Assembly: GCA_002011475.1 (NCBI GenBank)
Contig: MTNP01000004.1
Location: 1-54,623, forward strand
Direction of reading: 5' to 3'
DNA: 54,623 nucleotides
Source of the DNA: Dehalococcoides sp. JdFR-54
GTDB taxonomy: Bacteria; Chloroflexota; Dehalococcoidia; JdFR-54
This document shows positions 15,525 to 24,538 of the stretch, in pieces (positions within the stretch are counted from its first letter, which is position 1; every line of letters starts with the position of its first letter). A program made the translations under genes and the position numbers. The notes under the pieces were generated by a model. It was not told the DNA's origin. It ran no database searches and worked only from the letters and a program-made list of their open reading frames with translations.

Positions 15525-16189
15525 GGGGCATCTGGGGGGTGGTGGCGCAGGGCGAAGATGGCCTTGCCCCTGGCGATGGCTTCTTGGCTCAGGGTGGTGA
15601 CCTTGCCCAAGCTCAAAGCCCACAAGTAGGCCTGGGCGGTCTTCTCCAGGAGCTGGCAGGCGGCTATGGCTTCCTTCAGATTCAAGCCCAGGACCACCGC
15701 CCCGTGATTGGCCATGAGGGCTGCGTTTCTCCCCTCCAGGGCGGCCAGCACCTGCTGGCTCAAATCTTCAGTGCCCGGAGGGGGGGAGGGGGCCAATTTG
15801 ATCTCACCGCCCAGGTAGATAACCTGGTCCTCCAGGATGGGCGGTATCTCCAGGCCGATGACGGCCAGGGTGCTGGCGAAGGGGGAGTGGCTATGGATAA
15901 CGGCGTTGATCTCCGGCCGTCGGCGGTAGACCTCGATGTGGAGCAGCGATTCCACGGAGGGGGGCAGCTCCCCAGCCACGGGCTCGGCCTCGAAGTCGAT
16001 GACCACGATATCCTCGGGGCCGAGCTCATCGTAGAAACGCTGGCTGGGGGTGATGGCCAGGAGCCCCCCGCAGGCCAGGCGCATGCTCACATTGCCCGAG
16101 ACCCCCACTACCAGCCCCTTGGCCAGCAACTGCTGGGCGGCCTCCAGCACCATACGCCTCTCTTCCTGCCACCGACTCACTGAAGCCAT
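15521..16189 (-). CDS. Class II aldolase/adducin family protein
   Basis: 222-residue zinc-dependent aldolase-family enzyme of the fuculose-phosphate aldolase type. Seen: GLVVGVSGNVSMRLACGGLL (phosphate-binding start), DIVVIDFEAEPVAGELPPS, the pair of zinc-ligand histidines in AVIHSHSPFAS, and ALMANHGAVVLGLNLKEAI with a further histidine. Such enzymes cleave sugar phosphates such as L-fuculose-1-P or related substrates. It has its own promoter at 16202-16230. With the FGGY kinase, 2-hydroxyacid dehydrogenase and DUF6379-like gene nearby it could make up a sugar-catabolic set, though it is split from them by a small plus-strand gene. Confidence 0.87.
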   Translation of the reverse strand: MASVSRWQEERRMVLEAAQQLLAKGLVVGVSGNVSMRLACGGLLAITPSQRFYDELGPEDIVVIDFEAEPVAGELPPSVESLLHIEVYRRRPEINAVIHSHSPFASTLAVIGLEIPPILEDQVIYLGGEIKLAPSPPPGTEDLSQQVLAALEGRNAALMANHGAVVLGLNLKEAIAACQLLEKTAQAYLWALSLGKVTTLSQEAIARGKAIFALRHHPPDAP

Positions 16190-16201
16190 CCGACTGGCAC
16201 T

Positions 16202-16230
16202 ATGCTAAGACCCGGTTATCGCCCAGTCAA
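16202..16230 (-). promoter_or_regulatory. Promoter for the class II aldolase
   Basis: Minus strand TTGACT (16225-16230) and TAGCAT (16202-16207) with exactly 17 bp between them, 13 bp upstream of the start codon at 16189. The leader would be very short (about 6 nt), so translation may be nearly leaderless. Confidence 0.55.
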
Positions 16231-16269
16231 GGCATAGCCAGGTCTGGATAGCCATGTTACAATAACGCT

Positions 16270-16485
16270 ATGGAACGGCAAGAACCCCCCTCCATATCCA
16301 ATCATAGGCACTGCCCGATCTGCGGCAGGTCTATTCCGCCCCATGCCCGGTTCTGCTCCATCCAGTGTGAACAGTCGATGGCTGCCAGAAGCCGCTCCCA
16401 GCGCCGAACCACCTTGATCCTGGTCGGCCTCATGGCCCTGATCATAATCCTGTGGCTCTACTTTTCCTTGAGGGGTGGGGGCTAA
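16270..16485 (+). CDS. Small zinc-ribbon membrane protein (DUF2116-like)
   Basis: 71 residues: a zinc ribbon with CPICGR and HARFCSIQCE, then a basic linker (ARSRSQRRTT) and one C-terminal membrane helix (LILVGLMALIIILWLYF). This is the layout of the DUF2116 family of tail-anchored zinc-ribbon proteins, whose role is not known. It lies between two minus-strand genes; its stop overlaps the stop of the convergent DUF6379-like gene. Confidence 0.7.
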   Translation: MERQEPPSISNHRHCPICGRSIPPHARFCSIQCEQSMAARSRSQRRTTLILVGLMALIIILWLYFSLRGGG

Positions 16486-16853
16486 ACGGGGTCGCCCAGG
16501 ACATCGGTGACCTCGAAGCTGAGGGGGCCTATGCCCTGAACTATAAAGCCGATGCCAATGCGGTGTGCCCCGGGGCTCAGGGTCTGTCCCTTCACTAGCA
16601 GGGTGGTATCCCTGTTCAAGGCCAGGGTAAAGGGATTTTCCGGGCTGACCTGGGTGAAGCGGGTCTCCTTGCCCTCCACCACGAAGGAGCAGTTCTCTTT
16701 GGGTATCTCCTGGCCGTCCAGGGTCAGGGGCAACATCTCCCTGGCATAGCCCGAGCCCAGGGAGTTCCTGAGCTGAAGTTGAAAGCCATCATCATTATTG
16801 CGCAGGCTCCCCTTCACGTAAAGCCTCTTGAGCAAAAAGGACGGCACGATCAT
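16482..16853 (-). CDS. DUF6379-like protein (C-glycoside deglycosidase beta-subunit family)
   Basis: 123 residues starting MIVPSFLLKRLYVKGSLRNN, followed by DGFQLQLRNSLGSG and LTLDGQEIPKENCSF; this start and the beta-rich body resemble the DUF6379 family, which includes the beta subunit of C-glycoside deglycosidases and often lies beside sugar isomerase or kinase genes. The assignment is by recollection of the pattern and is tentative. No alpha subunit (sugar-phosphate-isomerase-like) is present. Strong ribosome-binding site GAGGAGGAG. It is the last gene of the operon running from dxs. Confidence 0.55.
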   Translation of the reverse strand: MIVPSFLLKRLYVKGSLRNNDDGFQLQLRNSLGSGYAREMLPLTLDGQEIPKENCSFVVEGKETRFTQVSPENPFTLALNRDTTLLVKGQTLSPGAHRIGIGFIVQGIGPLSFEVTDVLGDPV

Positions 16854-16893
16854 GTCTCCTCCTCAGCAGATACCCTAAGTTGGCATTCCATCC

Positions 16894-18411
16894 TCACAGG
16901 AGTTCCCGGCTCAATTCGCTCAGCCTTTGCCAGGCGGCGAGCCACCGCTGATAATGGTCCGGGTAGTCGGCACTGTTGGTCGGGTCAGGGCTGACCAACT
17001 TGGGGCGGGGGGCCATGGCCTCCGAGGCTGCCTCCAGGCTGGGGAAGAGGCCAGCCCCCACGGCGGCGCATAAGGCCGCCCCCAGCCCCGTAGTATTGGA
17101 TGTGGCAGCTACGGATACGGGCTCGCCCAAGACATCGGCCAACATCTGGGCCAGACACTGGCTCCGGGACAGGCCGCCGCCCAGGCTGATGCCCTTGGGT
17201 TTCGCGCCGGTGACCTCCTCCAATTGCCCCAAACAGGCTTTGAGGGCAAAGCACAGGTTTTCCAGGGCGGCCCTCACCAGATGGGCCTTATCCCTGTGAC
17301 CAGCGCTTAAGGGGATGGGCATGAGGAAGCCCCCCAGCTTGAGGCCCACCTGACCCATATCCATGGGGTAGGGACCGAGGAAGGCCAGTGCCCCCTCCGC
17401 CCCGGGGGAAACCCCCTGGGCTAACTCATCCATCGCGGCAAAGGCATCATCCCCTTGATGGGGGAACAGGACATCCCTGAGCCGAGAGTAGGCCCCCCCA
17501 GCCTCCCCGGCGCAGCTTTCCACGATCCAGCGCTGGGGGGCGACATGGCAACTGGACCAGGTTCGGGTTTTGGCATCGAGCATCGGCTGGGCGGTGGCCA
17601 TCTGGGCTGAGGCGCTCCACCCCGCCATGACCCCCACCTCACCCTCCTCCACCACCCCCATCCCCAGCAGCCCGCACTGGGTATCGGCGCCGGCTAAGGA
17701 CACCGCCATGCCCTGGGGCAGGCCAGTTTGGGCCGCGGCCAGGGGCGAAACCTGGCCAACCCGGCTGCCCGCCTGGCCCAGGGGAGGGTAGATAGCAGCG
17801 GGCAGGTCGAGCAGCTCCACCAGCCGTCGTGACCAATCCAGCCGACGAAAGTCCAGGAGGCCGATCTCGGCAGCGGCGGATAGCTCACAGGCCCTCTCCC
17901 CGGATAACTTGTAGGTGAGCCAGTCGCTTAAGGGGAGCACCGTGGCTATCCTCTCATATATTTCGGGGCGATTGACCTGGAACCAGCGGAGCTTGGCCGG
18001 GGCGAACATGAAGCTGGGGGTGTGGCCGGTGATGCCGTAGACCTCAGCGCCGAACTGGCTGTCGAGGCTCACGCCCTCGAAGAAGGCCCGTAGGTCGGTG
18101 TTGGGGCCGAGATAAAGCTCCCTGCCCTCCCTATCCAATAGGGCCAGCCCCTCCCGCTGGCTGGCGCAGCTCACCCCCACCAGGTCACTGGCAGCTATGT
18201 CGCCCCTCCCCATGGCCTCCCCGATGAGCTGGCATACCATTTGCCACAGCTCCCGGGGATCAAACTCTTTGCCCAGGGGGGTGATTTCCGGGGGGGCATG
18301 ATAAGGGCAGGGATGCTCGGCCAGGGCCTGGATATGGCCCTGGAGGTCTATTATCAGGCAGCGCAGCCGGCTGGTGCCAATATCCAGGCTCATCACATAT
18401 TTGTCAGGCAT
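16894..18411 (-). CDS. FGGY-family carbohydrate kinase
   Basis: 505-residue sugar kinase of the xylulokinase/FGGY family. N-terminal MSLDIGTSRLRCLIIDLQG is the first phosphate-binding motif; GVSCASQREGLALLDREG, AGADTQCGLLGMGVV (ATPase core) and the C-terminal ISLGGGLSRSQCLAQMLADV are family motifs. It phosphorylates a ketose, pentitol or related sugar; substrate not deducible. The frame extends to 18483 but family sequence starts at MPDKYVMSL, ATG 18411, overlapping the upstream dehydrogenase by 8 bp and so translationally coupled to it. Confidence 0.9.
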   Translation of the reverse strand: MPDKYVMSLDIGTSRLRCLIIDLQGHIQALAEHPCPYHAPPEITPLGKEFDPRELWQMVCQLIGEAMGRGDIAASDLVGVSCASQREGLALLDREGRELYLGPNTDLRAFFEGVSLDSQFGAEVYGITGHTPSFMFAPAKLRWFQVNRPEIYERIATVLPLSDWLTYKLSGERACELSAAAEIGLLDFRRLDWSRRLVELLDLPAAIYPPLGQAGSRVGQVSPLAAAQTGLPQGMAVSLAGADTQCGLLGMGVVEEGEVGVMAGWSASAQMATAQPMLDAKTRTWSSCHVAPQRWIVESCAGEAGGAYSRLRDVLFPHQGDDAFAAMDELAQGVSPGAEGALAFLGPYPMDMGQVGLKLGGFLMPIPLSAGHRDKAHLVRAALENLCFALKACLGQLEEVTGAKPKGISLGGGLSRSQCLAQMLADVLGEPVSVAATSNTTGLGAALCAAVGAGLFPSLEAASEAMAPRPKLVSPDPTNSADYPDHYQRWLAAWQRLSELSRELL

Positions 18412-19390
18412 CTGGCCAGACCTCGGGGTTGAGCAGGTTGTGGGGGCGCTCCCGGCGCAAGAAGCGCTCAATATCCTCGACAAGCCTGTGGGAATAGCGG
18501 TCTATGGTATCCGCGGTGGCCCCCCCGATGTGAGGAGTGAGTATCACATTGTCCAGACCCAGAAAGGGGCTATGCGGCGGGATGGGGTGGGAGGGGTGGA
18601 CATCCAGGGCGGCCCCGGCCAGTCTCCCCTGGGCCAGGGCTTGGGCCAGGGCTGACTCATCCACCAGCTCGGCCCCAGCGGTGTTGACCAAGTAAGCGGT
18701 GGGCTTCATCAGGCTGATTTTAGGGGCGTCTATCAGCCCCGCGGTCTCCGGCGAAACGGGGCAGTGGAGGCTGACGAAATCGGCCTCGGCGAGCAGGGTC
18801 TCCAGGGGGGCAGGCTGGGCGCCTTGGGCAACTATGGCCTCGGGGGGAAGGTGCGGATCATAGGCCAATATTTTCATGTGGAAGGCCCTGAGCCGATAGG
18901 CCACCTCCCTGCCGATAGCCCCCAGGCCGATGAGGCCCACCGCTTTGCCCCCCAGCTCGATGCCGCGCAACTCAGTGTAGGGGGATATGGGATCACTCCA
19001 CCTTCCCGTGGACACCATTCCGTGGGCCCTGGGGATGTGGCGGGCCAGGGCCAACATCAGGCCGATGGTGAGCTCGGCCACGGCCACGGCATTGCGGGCC
19101 GGGGTATTGACCACCAGGACGCCGTGCCGGGTGGCGGCCTCCACATCCACATTGGTCACCGTCCCCCGGCATACCCCCAAAAACTTGAGGTCTCCGGCTC
19201 CGGCGAAAACCTCGTCGAAGATGAAGTCGGCCTCCACAATCAAGATGGTCACGCCCTGAAGCCGCTGGACGAGCTCCTTGGGGGAGAGGAGCCGCCGACT
19301 GTCCAGCCAGCTCTCATAGGTGACCTCCACCTGGCTTCTCAACCTTTCCAAGGCGGAGGGACTGAAGGGTGCCAGGAGCAGCGCCTTCAT
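18404..19390 (-). CDS. D-isomer-specific 2-hydroxyacid dehydrogenase
   Basis: 328-residue NAD(P)-dependent dehydrogenase of the SerA/glyoxylate reductase family. Typical: GLIGLGAIGREVAYRLRAFH (Rossmann motif), ILAYDPHLP, SLHCPVSPETAGLID, the catalytic arginine region LVNTAGAELVDESAL, glutamate in ALDVHPSHPIP and the histidine in ILTPHIGGAT. No ACT domain, so it is probably not a regulated phosphoglycerate dehydrogenase. It overlaps DUF116 upstream by 4 bp and the FGGY kinase downstream by 8 bp. The neighbours suggest sugar-acid metabolism, or reduction of a sugar-like hopanoid side chain; both are inference. Confidence 0.9.
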   Translation of the reverse strand: MKALLLAPFSPSALERLRSQVEVTYESWLDSRRLLSPKELVQRLQGVTILIVEADFIFDEVFAGAGDLKFLGVCRGTVTNVDVEAATRHGVLVVNTPARNAVAVAELTIGLMLALARHIPRAHGMVSTGRWSDPISPYTELRGIELGGKAVGLIGLGAIGREVAYRLRAFHMKILAYDPHLPPEAIVAQGAQPAPLETLLAEADFVSLHCPVSPETAGLIDAPKISLMKPTAYLVNTAGAELVDESALAQALAQGRLAGAALDVHPSHPIPPHSPFLGLDNVILTPHIGGATADTIDRYSHRLVEDIERFLRRERPHNLLNPEVWPDA

Positions 19391-19845
19391 TTCGGCTCTG
19401 GGGCTATGGAGAGGAGGTGGATGGCACGCAGTGCCTGGTCAACATCGACCTCGGTGTCGACACAGCCGTCCCTGAGCAAGGGCACGGTGACAATGGCCGG
19501 CGGGTCGCTGTTGCCCCGGGACATCTCCGCCACCGCAGCCACCCCTTCCTCCAGCTCCTTAGGGCAGGCGATAGCTACAATGCCTTTGGGACGTCGCTCC
19601 TTGACGAAGCGGACTGCCATAGCACCCCCGGCGGCGATACATACCCCATTATAACCCAATTCTAAAGCGATTCCACGCAGACGGCCAATGACGCACTCCT
19701 GGGTGCAATCCTGGGGGCAGTTCAGGCCCTCCCGGCTGAACTTGCCGGGGCAGGTTTGGCTGGGGCGCAGGCACTGGGAGACCAGAAGCACCCTCTCCTT
19801 GGGCTCTGTGGCCGCAAACCTGGCTTCACTGACTATTTCGGTCAT
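19387..19845 (-). CDS. DUF116-type cysteine-rich protein
   Basis: 152 residues. The block VLLVSQCLRPSQTCPGKFSR, then LNCPQDCTQECVIGRLRGIA and VCIAAGGAMAVRFVKERRP, followed by AIACPKELEEGV, is the DUF116 pattern with a set of conserved cysteines that may bind a metal or Fe-S centre. Function unknown. The start shares an ATGA with the stop of the cyclase gene and its stop overlaps the dehydrogenase gene, placing it firmly in the hopanoid operon. Confidence 0.78.
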   Translation of the reverse strand: MTEIVSEARFAATEPKERVLLVSQCLRPSQTCPGKFSREGLNCPQDCTQECVIGRLRGIALELGYNGVCIAAGGAMAVRFVKERRPKGIVAIACPKELEEGVAAVAEMSRGNSDPPAIVTVPLLRDGCVDTEVDVDQALRAIHLLSIAPEPK

Positions 19846-21785
19846 GCCCTTGTCTCCCGCGAACCCCTGACCATAGCTCTATAGCGTCCCAGGGCCATTA
19901 AGGGGAAGTACTTGGGGTACCAGTGATACCTGAGATAGAAGGCCCGGGGGAAGCCGCCGCCGGTGAAGTATTCCTCCACCCAGGAGCCATCCGCTTGCTG
20001 AGTTCTGAGCAGATATTCGACCCCCTTGCGCACTGAGGGGCTGGCAGCCTCGCCGGCGGCCAGGAGCCCCATCAGGGCCCAGGCGGTCTGGGAGGCGGTG
20101 CTGGCGCCCTGACCCCGGGTGGCAGGGTCTTCGTAAGTGTAGCAGCTCTCCCCCCAGCCCCCGTCCGGGTTCTGGTGGGACCGCAGCCAGCCGACAGCCC
20201 TCTGTATATATTCAGCTTGCATATCCTCCCCGGCGGCCCTGAGCGCTGGCAGCACCAGGCCGGTGCCGTAGATATAGTTGACCCCCCAGCGCCCATACCA
20301 GGCGCCATCCGCCTCCTGGGTCCGTTTCAGGTAGGCAATGGCCCGGCGCAAGGGTGGGTGGTCTGGGTTATAGCCCAGATGGCCCAGGAGTTCTACCACA
20401 TGGGCGGTGACATCGGGGCAGGTGGGGTCGAGGGGGGGCATGAACTCGGCAAAGGGTATCTGGGCGATGGGCTGGAAGTCGTTATCTCGGTCGAAGGCGG
20501 CCCAGCCCCCATCCCGGGACTGCATGGCCAAAGCCCAGCCCAGGCCCCGGGAGATGGCCTGGGCCTTGGTCTCCTCGTCGGGAAGGCTTATCCGGCTCAG
20601 GGCCTGGCACACCACCGGGGTATCATCCAGGTCTGGATAGAAATTGTTGTGGAACTCGTAGGCCCAGCCCCCGGGCTGAGCTTTGGGGTTGCATATCTGC
20701 CAGTCGCCGGGCACCAGTATCTGCTTGCCCAAAAGCCACTGGGCGGCCTTGACCAAGGAGCGATGGTCTGGCGGTAGACCGGAGTCGAGCAGGGCGATGA
20801 GGCTCAGGGCGGTGTCCCAGACCACCGACACCGCAGGCTGGAGGCGAAAGGTGGTCTCATCCTCGACCACGAAACTCTCCAGGCCGGCCACACCCCTGGC
20901 CAGGGCAGGATGGTCCGGGGGAAAGCCCAGGCACTTAAGGGCCACCAGGGAGTACACCCAGGGGAGCATAATGCCTCCCCAACTGCCATCGGCCTCCTGA
21001 TGCTCCAGGATCCACTCCTGGGCCCGGCGCAAGGCCAGGGCCCGCCCCGGCTTGAAGGGCAGCCTCTCGTACAGCTTGAGCACGGAGTCTGCCCAGAGGA
21101 AGAGGCGTCCCCAGCTAAACAGCCTTGTGGCCTGGGGCAGGGAGTAAGCCAGCTTGCCCTTGGGCTCCACATATAGCTCGCCGATATCGGCGCTGGGCGG
21201 CACGGGATAAACCGGTTTTTTGGCCAGGACCACGGTGAGGGCCACTATGGTGGCCCGGGCCCAGCTGGCAAAGTCGTAGATATTGAAGGGGAAATGGCGG
21301 GGCAGGAACATTATCTCCGGGGGCAGGCTGGGGGTATCCCTCCAATCGTGCTGGCCGAAGATGGCCAGGAAGACCTTGGTGAAGGTGTTGGCCCGGTTGA
21401 CACCACCCTGCGACCGGATTAGCTCCCTGGCCCGCTTCATGAAGGGTTCCTGGGGGGAGACCCCGGCCAGCTTCAAGGCGAAATAGACCTGAATGCTGAC
21501 ATTGAGGTCGCCGCGGCTCCCGTAGTAAAGGGGCCAGCCGCCATCGGGGCCCTGCTTGCTGAGGAGGAAGTCCACTATCCTGCGCAGCCTCGGGGCAGGT
21601 ATGGGGGCGAAGAGGCGCATTACCGGGATATAACCGGCGGTGACGCTGGCGTCGGCCTCCAGCTCGGCCACCCAGTATCCCTCTGCGGCCTGGCGCTCCA
21701 GGATGTAGCCCTGAGCCCTTCGGATCGCCTCATCAAGCTTATTGAGGTCAATGGCTTGACTTCTGCTATCCTTTAACGTAGCCAT
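19842..21785 (-). CDS. shc: Squalene-hopene cyclase
   Basis: Membrane-associated cyclase that folds squalene into hopene. 647 residues, normal length. Repeated QW motifs are visible (GPDGGWPLYYGSRGDLN, ADGSWGGIMLPWVYS, QSRDGGWAAFDRDNDF, EADGAWYGRWGVNYIYGT, QNPDGGWGESC, QADGSWVEEYFTG). The catalytic acid motif DxDD is present as DLDDTPVVC near residue 370. The GTxxVLPAL stretch (YGTGLVLPALRA) is also typical. The start at 21785 overlaps hpnA by 20 bp. Squalene synthesis genes (hpnCDE or sqs) are not in the window, so squalene supply must come from elsewhere. Confidence 0.95.
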   Translation of the reverse strand: MATLKDSRSQAIDLNKLDEAIRRAQGYILERQAAEGYWVAELEADASVTAGYIPVMRLFAPIPAPRLRRIVDFLLSKQGPDGGWPLYYGSRGDLNVSIQVYFALKLAGVSPQEPFMKRARELIRSQGGVNRANTFTKVFLAIFGQHDWRDTPSLPPEIMFLPRHFPFNIYDFASWARATIVALTVVLAKKPVYPVPPSADIGELYVEPKGKLAYSLPQATRLFSWGRLFLWADSVLKLYERLPFKPGRALALRRAQEWILEHQEADGSWGGIMLPWVYSLVALKCLGFPPDHPALARGVAGLESFVVEDETTFRLQPAVSVVWDTALSLIALLDSGLPPDHRSLVKAAQWLLGKQILVPGDWQICNPKAQPGGWAYEFHNNFYPDLDDTPVVCQALSRISLPDEETKAQAISRGLGWALAMQSRDGGWAAFDRDNDFQPIAQIPFAEFMPPLDPTCPDVTAHVVELLGHLGYNPDHPPLRRAIAYLKRTQEADGAWYGRWGVNYIYGTGLVLPALRAAGEDMQAEYIQRAVGWLRSHQNPDGGWGESCYTYEDPATRGQGASTASQTAWALMGLLAAGEAASPSVRKGVEYLLRTQQADGSWVEEYFTGGGFPRAFYLRYHWYPKYFPLMALGRYRAMVRGSRETRA

Positions 21786-22758
21786 TGTCCGTGAACCACC
21801 TCACAGCCCGCTCCAGGGCCTGTTCCACAGGGGTCTGGGGCAGGCCCAGCTCCCTGACAGCCCTGGAGGAGTCGAAGAACATGAACTTGCGGGCCATCTT
21901 CACCGAGGCCACAGGGATGCGGGGTGGCCTCCGCAATAGACCGCCCTCGATGAGCTCATCTATGTAAGCGACGCCGGTAGCCAGCCACACCGGGATTTTG
22001 GCCCTGGGCGCCGGTATCCCTGATATCTGCTCCAGGATGAAGAAGACCTCCTTAAGGGTCAGGTTCTGGTTGCCCAGGAGATACCTCTGCCCCGGCCTGC
22101 CCCTCTCCAGGGCCAGGATATGCCCTTTGGCTACATCCTCCACAGCCACTATGTTCAGGCCGGTCTCTACATAGGCGAACATCCTTCGGTTGAGGTAGTC
22201 TACAATCATCTTGCCGGTGGGGGTGGGCTTGATGTCATAGGCGCCCACCGGGGTGGTGGGATTGACCACCACCAGGGGCAGGCCCAGGTGGTAAAACTTC
22301 CAGGCGACGGATTCGGCCAGGTACTTGGATTTCTTATAATGGCCTACCAGATCATCGGGGTTGAGCTCGGTCTCCTCATTGCTGGGGAGGCCATTTGTGG
22401 AGATGCCAATGGTGGAGCAGGTGCTGGTGTAGACTGCCCGTTTAATGCCCTTCTTCATGGCGGCGCTCAGGATGTTTTCGGTGCCCTTCACATTGATTTC
22501 ATACATGAGCCTGGGCTGGGGTAGCCAGAAGGTATAGCAGGCGGCGGCGTGAAAGAGCACATCGCAGCCTGCCACCGCCCCCTCCAGCGACCGGGGGTCG
22601 CGGAGGTCGCCATAGGCCATCTCCAGCTTGAGGCCGTCGAGATTGCGGGTATCGCTGCCCTTGCGGAGCAGGGCCCTCACCTCATAGCCGTGACGCAGTA
22701 GCTCCCGCACCAGGTTGCTACCGATAAACCCGCTGGCTCCAGTGACCAGGGCCTTCAT
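21766..22758 (-). CDS. hpnA: Hopanoid-associated sugar epimerase HpnA
   Basis: 330-residue short-chain-type NAD(P)-dependent epimerase/dehydratase. The start MKALVTGASGFIGSNLVREL with the GxxGxxG motif, the segment LFHAAACYTFWLP and NVKGTENILSAAM are characteristic of the HpnA family found in hopanoid clusters; active-site YxxxK is YKKSKYLAE. Its precise reaction is not established; it is thought to act on hopanoid side chains or their sugar. Positioned between hpnG (6 bp upstream) and the cyclase (overlap 20 bp). Confidence 0.9.
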   Translation of the reverse strand: MKALVTGASGFIGSNLVRELLRHGYEVRALLRKGSDTRNLDGLKLEMAYGDLRDPRSLEGAVAGCDVLFHAAACYTFWLPQPRLMYEINVKGTENILSAAMKKGIKRAVYTSTCSTIGISTNGLPSNEETELNPDDLVGHYKKSKYLAESVAWKFYHLGLPLVVVNPTTPVGAYDIKPTPTGKMIVDYLNRRMFAYVETGLNIVAVEDVAKGHILALERGRPGQRYLLGNQNLTLKEVFFILEQISGIPAPRAKIPVWLATGVAYIDELIEGGLLRRPPRIPVASVKMARKFMFFDSSRAVRELGLPQTPVEQALERAVRWFTDNGYVKG

Positions 22759-22764
22759 CGTCGT

Positions 22765-23526
22765 CTATTGCCAAGCCCCTATCAATGATTTCAGGAATCG
22801 GGTGAGCTGGCGGCGGGCGCGGCGCACATTTCGGGAATAGCCCACCGCCTTGGGCACCTGCCAGGGGCGAACCAGAAAATAGAGGGCCGCCTGCCCCTTG
22901 TTCCAGGTGCCGTCGATTTTGGCAAATCTGAGCATAGGGGACAGATCCTGCTCCAGGGTATCGGAGATGGCCCGGGCGACGAGGCAGGGGATGCCCGCCT
23001 GCAAAGCTACCTGGGCAATCCAATAGCTCTCCATATCCACGGCCTGGGCCGAGGACAGTTGCCCCAGCCACCTTTTGGTGGCCGGGTCAGGGGCTACCCT
23101 GGTGGCGGTGATGCCAGCGCCGCAGCTGAAGGCCATGCCCGCCTGGGAAAGGATGGCCATAGCCAGGGAGACCAAATGCTGCTGGGGGGATAGGGCCGGG
23201 GACAGGGTTGCCTCCGGCCGGGGCAGCTCCCCGGTGATGCCGTAGATGCTGGAATAGATGAAGATGTTTCCCGCCCCCAGGCAGCCGTCCAGGGCGCCGG
23301 CATAGCCAGTGGAAAGTATAAGAGCCGGCTGGAATCGGGCGACCACCAGCTCCGCCGCCTCAGTGGCCCTGCGGCGCCCCATGCCGGTCTGGACCAGGAG
23401 CAGTTCCTTGCCCAGATAGGTGCCCTCGTGGAGAAGGTAATCCCCCTCCCCACGGCTTTGCCCCACGGTCATCGCCCGCTTCAAGCCTTGCAATTCCTCC
23501 CTCATAGCTGCCATGACCACGATCAT
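22765..23526 (-). CDS. hpnG: Hopanoid-associated phosphorylase HpnG
   Basis: 253-residue nucleoside-phosphorylase/hydrolase family protein. MIVVMAAMREELQGLKRAM matches the MTA/SAH nucleosidase-like start, LVQTGMGRRRATEAAELVV and LILSTGYAGALDG carry the phosphate/purine-binding turn, and AVDMESYWIAQVALQAGIPC contains the conserved Met-Glu pair. In hopanoid clusters HpnG removes adenine from adenosylhopane to give ribosylhopane or its phosphate. It follows hpnH after 9 bp, in keeping with consecutive steps. Confidence 0.9.
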   Translation of the reverse strand: MIVVMAAMREELQGLKRAMTVGQSRGEGDYLLHEGTYLGKELLLVQTGMGRRRATEAAELVVARFQPALILSTGYAGALDGCLGAGNIFIYSSIYGITGELPRPEATLSPALSPQQHLVSLAMAILSQAGMAFSCGAGITATRVAPDPATKRWLGQLSSAQAVDMESYWIAQVALQAGIPCLVARAISDTLEQDLSPMLRFAKIDGTWNKGQAALYFLVRPWQVPKAVGYSRNVRRARRQLTRFLKSLIGAWQ

Positions 23527-23535
23527 CAGGGCATC

Positions 23536-24537
23536 TCAAGATAGGAAGTTCCAGCGCACCGTTTCCCAGAGCAGGGCCGGGTTTTTGCCCAGGGCCGCGA
23601 TGGCGCTGGCCTCGAAGCCGCAGTGCACCATACAGTTGGCGCAGCGGGGGTCCTTGCCCACGCCATACTTGAACCATGGGGTCTCCCTCATCAGCTCGGC
23701 GAAGCTCTGGTAGTGGCCATCGGTGATGAGATAGCACGGGCTTTTCCAGCCCTTAGGGTTCCGGGTGGGGTTGGACCAGGGGGTGCACTGAAGCTCCAGC
23801 TCCCCGGCCAGGAACCTGAGATAGCCAGGGGTGTTGTAGAACTTGACCCGGTCCCGAAGCTGGCGGATGGCCCGGAAGAGGCCATTACACTGCTCCCTGG
23901 AGAGGAAAACATCGTCGGCCACCCCCTCATAGCTGAAGCCGGGCGACACCATGATGCCATCGACGCCAATTTGGGTGAGGAGCTGGAAGAGGGCCTCGAT
24001 TTCCAGGGGGTCAGTACCCTTATAGATGGTGGTGTTGGTACGCACCTGGAATCCAGCCCTCTTGGCTGCCTTTATCGCCGCGATGGCAATGTCAAAGGTG
24101 CCCTCCCGACCGGTGATCCGATCATGGGTTTGGGCCAGGCCATCCAGGTGGACAACGAAGCTCAAATATGGAACGGGCTGGAAATTGGGCAGCGACTCCT
24201 CCATGGCCAGGCCGTTGGTGCATAAATAGACAAAGCGCCTCTTGGCTACTATTCCGTCCACTATCCTATCGATATCCGGGTGGATGAGGGGCTCGCCGCC
24301 GGTGAGGGATACCACCGGGGCCCCGCATTCGTCCACGGACTCCAGGCACTCCTCTACGCTGAGCATCTTGTCTAAGATATCCCCGTATTCACGGATGCGC
24401 CCGCAGCCGGCGCAGGCCAGGTTGCAGCGCAACAAAGGCTCCAGCATCAATACCAGAGGGAACTGCCTATTCCCCTTGAGCCTTTGCCGGAGAAGGTATC
24501 TCGTAAGACCCAGGGTCAGCTGCCAGGGAAAGACCAT
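23536..24537 (-). CDS. hpnH: Adenosylhopane synthase HpnH (radical SAM)
   Basis: 333-residue radical SAM enzyme that joins adenosyl to hopene at C30. The cluster motif is CNLACAGC in LLRCNLACAGCGRIREYGDI; SLTGGEPLIHPDIDRIVDGI, FVYLCTNGLAMEES and the C-terminal cysteines (DPRCANCMVHCGFEAS) match HpnH, which has a twitch/SPASM-like end. The N-terminal FPLVLMLEPLLRC is also typical. It lies 2 bp from fni upstream and 9 bp from hpnG downstream. Confidence 0.93.
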   Translation of the reverse strand: MVFPWQLTLGLTRYLLRQRLKGNRQFPLVLMLEPLLRCNLACAGCGRIREYGDILDKMLSVEECLESVDECGAPVVSLTGGEPLIHPDIDRIVDGIVAKRRFVYLCTNGLAMEESLPNFQPVPYLSFVVHLDGLAQTHDRITGREGTFDIAIAAIKAAKRAGFQVRTNTTIYKGTDPLEIEALFQLLTQIGVDGIMVSPGFSYEGVADDVFLSREQCNGLFRAIRQLRDRVKFYNTPGYLRFLAGELELQCTPWSNPTRNPKGWKSPCYLITDGHYQSFAELMRETPWFKYGVGKDPRCANCMVHCGFEASAIAALGKNPALLWETVRWNFLS

Positions 24538-24538
24538 G